A DNA stretch of 64,000 nt. Source: WHSW01 sp963742205. Lineage in GTDB: Bacteria; Actinomycetota; Thermoleophilia; Solirubrobacterales; 70-9. This document shows, one piece after another, positions 62,323 through 64,000 of this stretch (within the stretch, counting starts at the first letter, position 1; the number at the start of each line of letters is the position of its first letter). Made by a program: the position numbers and the translations under genes. The stretch lies in NCBI GenBank assembly GCA_963742205.1, contig CAVUKZ010000011.1, forward strand, positions 186,001-250,000. The letters run 5' to 3'. The notes below the pieces were generated by a model that was not told where the DNA came from, ran no database searches, and saw only the letters and a list, made by a program, of their open reading frames with translations.

Positions 62323-63136
62323 GTGACCGCTGCCGATGAGGGTCCGGCGCTCCTCGAGACCCCTCCCAAACCAACCGCCGCCGAGCGCCAGGTCGCGGAT
62401 CTGACTGCCGATCGACGCCGATGCCGACGCAGCCAAAGCCGTCCTGGATCGAGTCCCGCTCTGGTTCCACACCTTCGCCCTCGACCGCGGCAGCAAGCTC
62501 TACACACCGGGCATCGCCCGTGATCACCGCTACCGGATCCCGGCGCTGCCCGAGGACCTCAGCGACCTGAGCGTGCTCGACGTCGGCACCTTCGACGGCT
62601 TCTACGCGTTCCTCGCCGAGGCTCGCGGGGCGAAGCGGGTCGTCGCGGTCGACAACGAGCAGTACCGGGAGTGGATCAGCTCCCGCTGGGGCGTCGAGCT
62701 TCAGGGGGGCGAGGGGTTTGCCGCAATCCGGGAGCTACTCGACTCGGACGTCGACTACCACCGCCTCGACGCATTCGATCTGGATGAGCTCGCGGAGAGG
62801 TTCGATCTCATCCTCTGCTTCGGGATCCTGCACCGGGTTGAGAATCCGCTGGGGCTGCTCAGGATCCTTCGCCGACGCCTCGCGGACGGGGGGCGGGTGT
62901 TAGTCGAAACTCTCGGGCCGACGGATCGGGCTCTCGATTCCGCGGCGGCCGTTGAGGTCCCCGAGCCAGGAGAGGTCTATTCGCACGACGATTTCGTCTA
63001 TTGGGGCTTCACGCCCGGAGGTCTGGACGCGATGGCCCGTCACGCGGGCTTCGAGGGCTTTGAGCTGATCGACGCTCCGACCATCGACAGCCATCAACGG
63101 CTGATCGGGGCGCTCGTCTCCGGTTCGCTCGACTGA
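62323..63136 (+). CDS. class I SAM-dependent methyltransferase, CmoB/DUF1698-like (one frameshift)
   Basis: A ~270-residue methyltransferase. The central SAM motif is LSVLDVGTFDGFYAFLAEARGAKRVVAVDNEQY, followed by FDLILCFGILHRVENPLGLLRILRRRLADGGRVLVET. Upstream in the same frame, VLDRVPLWFHTFALDRGSKLYTPGIARDHRYRIPAL is the W-F-H-T/G-P-G pattern of CmoB-type (DUF1698) enzymes. This frame is closed by a TGA near 62401. The conserved start (PPKPTAAERQVADLTA) is in a neighbouring frame, so one surplus base near 62405-62412 is inferred. Start GTG 62323 is tentative. Substrate unknown. Confidence 0.78.
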
Positions 63137-63259
63137 CCGCGGGCCGCGGGCGGGCGGCATTGCTTCGTTCACACCAGCAAAACACCCGCTTTCCAGGTCC
63201 TTAACAGCTCGCACGCGTCTTCGTGATCGCATTCGTGTGGATCGGAGAACGCCTCGACA

Positions 63260-64000
63260 CTGCCCCCGCTATACGCGCATCGACTCGGCCGTCATTACGG
63301 TCCTGATTCCTCGGCGGCCGCGCTTCAACGCACCCTGAGCGGCCCGATAGAAGGCCTCGAGACCGACGTCTGCCTGACGCGCGACGGCGAGCTCGTTCTG
63401 CTCCACGATCCGTTGCTGACGCTCGGGACCACGCTCGATGGCTGGGCGCACCAGACGCCGGCCGAGGAGATCCGATCGGCGCTCATCCGTGACGCCGCGG
63501 GAACGCCGACGGCCGAGCATCCGCTGTTGCTGGAAGAGCTGATCGAGCTGGTCCCGGAGTCGGTTCGCCTCCAGCTCGAGGTCAAGGCACACGCTGATCC
63601 CGCCCTTGCGCGCCGCACCGCGGCGGCGCTCTGTGATCGGCTCCGCGCGGAGCCGATCCGCGACCGCGTCGAGCTGATCAGCTTCCATGGCGAGGCATGC
63701 GCCGTCGCCGCTGCGAACGGGATCTTCTCGCGCCTCGTGATCTGGGCCGACTATGCGCCCGAAGCGCTCGCCTCTTGGGCTCTCCGGACGGGCGTGGATG
63801 GGATCTCGGTCGAGCACTTCCTACTCACTGACCGACTCGTCGGAGTGCTTCGGGACGCCGGACTGAGCCTCAACACCGGCACCGTGAACCACCGAGAGCT
63901 CCTGAGCCGGGTGCTCGAGTTCGCTCCGGACGCGATCGGCACCGATCGACCTCACGAGCTTCGCGCCGGCGCCGAGACACTCCCGGCGTTGGCGCTCCGC
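63260..64000 (+). CDS. glycerophosphodiester phosphodiesterase family protein (3' end outside window)
   Basis: The frame is open to the window end, giving about 247 visible residues. It starts near PLYAHRLGRHYGPDS, the first catalytic His-Arg of GDPD (here HRLG rather than HRG). It continues IEGLETDVCLTRDGELVLLHDPLLT with the metal-binding E-x-D and second catalytic His, and LQLEVKAHADPALARR with the third metal Glu and Lys. Later LISFHGEACAVAAANG, VDGISVEHFLLTDRLV and LNTGTVNHRELL match the barrel order. It should hydrolyse deacylated glycerophospholipids. Start is uncertain: there is no ATG/GTG in frame after an upstream TGA, and CTG 63260 is used provisionally. Confidence 0.8.
   Translation, partial: MPPLYAHRLGRHYGPDSSAAALQRTLSGPIEGLETDVCLTRDGELVLLHDPLLTLGTTLDGWAHQTPAEEIRSALIRDAAGTPTAEHPLLLEELIELVPESVRLQLEVKAHADPALARRTAAALCDRLRAEPIRDRVELISFHGEACAVAAANGIFSRLVIWADYAPEALASWALRTGVDGISVEHFLLTDRLVGVLRDAGLSLNTGTVNHRELLSRVLEFAPDAIGTDRPHELRAGAETLPALALR

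Overview
This window is a high-GC chromosomal segment of an actinobacterium, most likely of the class Thermoleophilia (Solirubrobacterales-like). The taxon is inferred from GTG-rich, GC-biased coding, a DUF5937-type ArsR regulator, a SnoaL-like protein opening with MPEENVELVR (typical of that group), DUF3105 and zf-HC2 proteins, and the MoxR/DUF58/transglutaminase triad. No rRNA, tRNA, CRISPR array, insertion sequence or integrase gene was seen.

Layout. 0-7 kb: the C-terminal part of D-Ala-D-Ala ligase, a cNMP-binding protein and a Ser/Thr kinase, a divergent DJ-1/GlxA pair with a palindromic operator, and the dedA-uppP-purM operon. 7-14.3 kb: exopolysaccharide genes (CapD-like dehydratase, two LytR_C proteins, a FlgD-Ig-like anchor, a Wzy-like polymerase, a Wzx-like flippase). 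14.2-16.3 kb: a 2-kb islet with a truncated glycerol facilitator, HPr, DhaM and an IclR regulator, bracketed by perfect 45-bp direct repeats. 16.3-21.3 kb: sigma/anti-sigma pair, reductase, FolE, small membrane proteins, TetR with two operators. 21.3-26.5 kb: a second glycan locus (three glycosyltransferases, an undecaprenyl-phosphate sugar transferase, two acetyltransferases). 26.5-32.8 kb: amidase, DUF3105, hydrolase, MetF, an orphan MlaF-like ATPase, an SDR and a phospholipid synthase. 33-38.2 kb: an OmpR-type two-component system with 11-bp-periodic sites at both ends, an ArsR-like regulator and an oligopeptide-type binding lipoprotein. 38.5-45 kb: MoxR-DUF58-TgpA and small enzymes. 45-49 kb: three tandem secreted repeat proteins, predicted 8-bladed propellers. 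49-64 kb: DUF899 with a divergent sigma factor, a secreted protein ending in seven histidines, flavin enzymes, a cyclase-ATPase-TPR regulator paired with a cytosolic subtilase carrying six PYRAN repeats, an XRE regulator, a transglutaminase, a methyltransferase and a partial glycerophosphodiester phosphodiesterase.

Quality note. At least a dozen conserved genes carry one (sometimes more) single-base frameshift, often in a short G, C, A or T run. Removing or adding one base restores a family-typical length each time, so these look more like sequencing indels than pseudogenes. They are annotated as whole genes with the break position given.

Most interesting items: the 45-bp-repeat islet with its internal deletion scar; the cyclase-STAND-TPR/subtilase operon; the triple propeller family; and several operators readable directly from the sequence (IclR, TetR, GlxA, OmpR-type).
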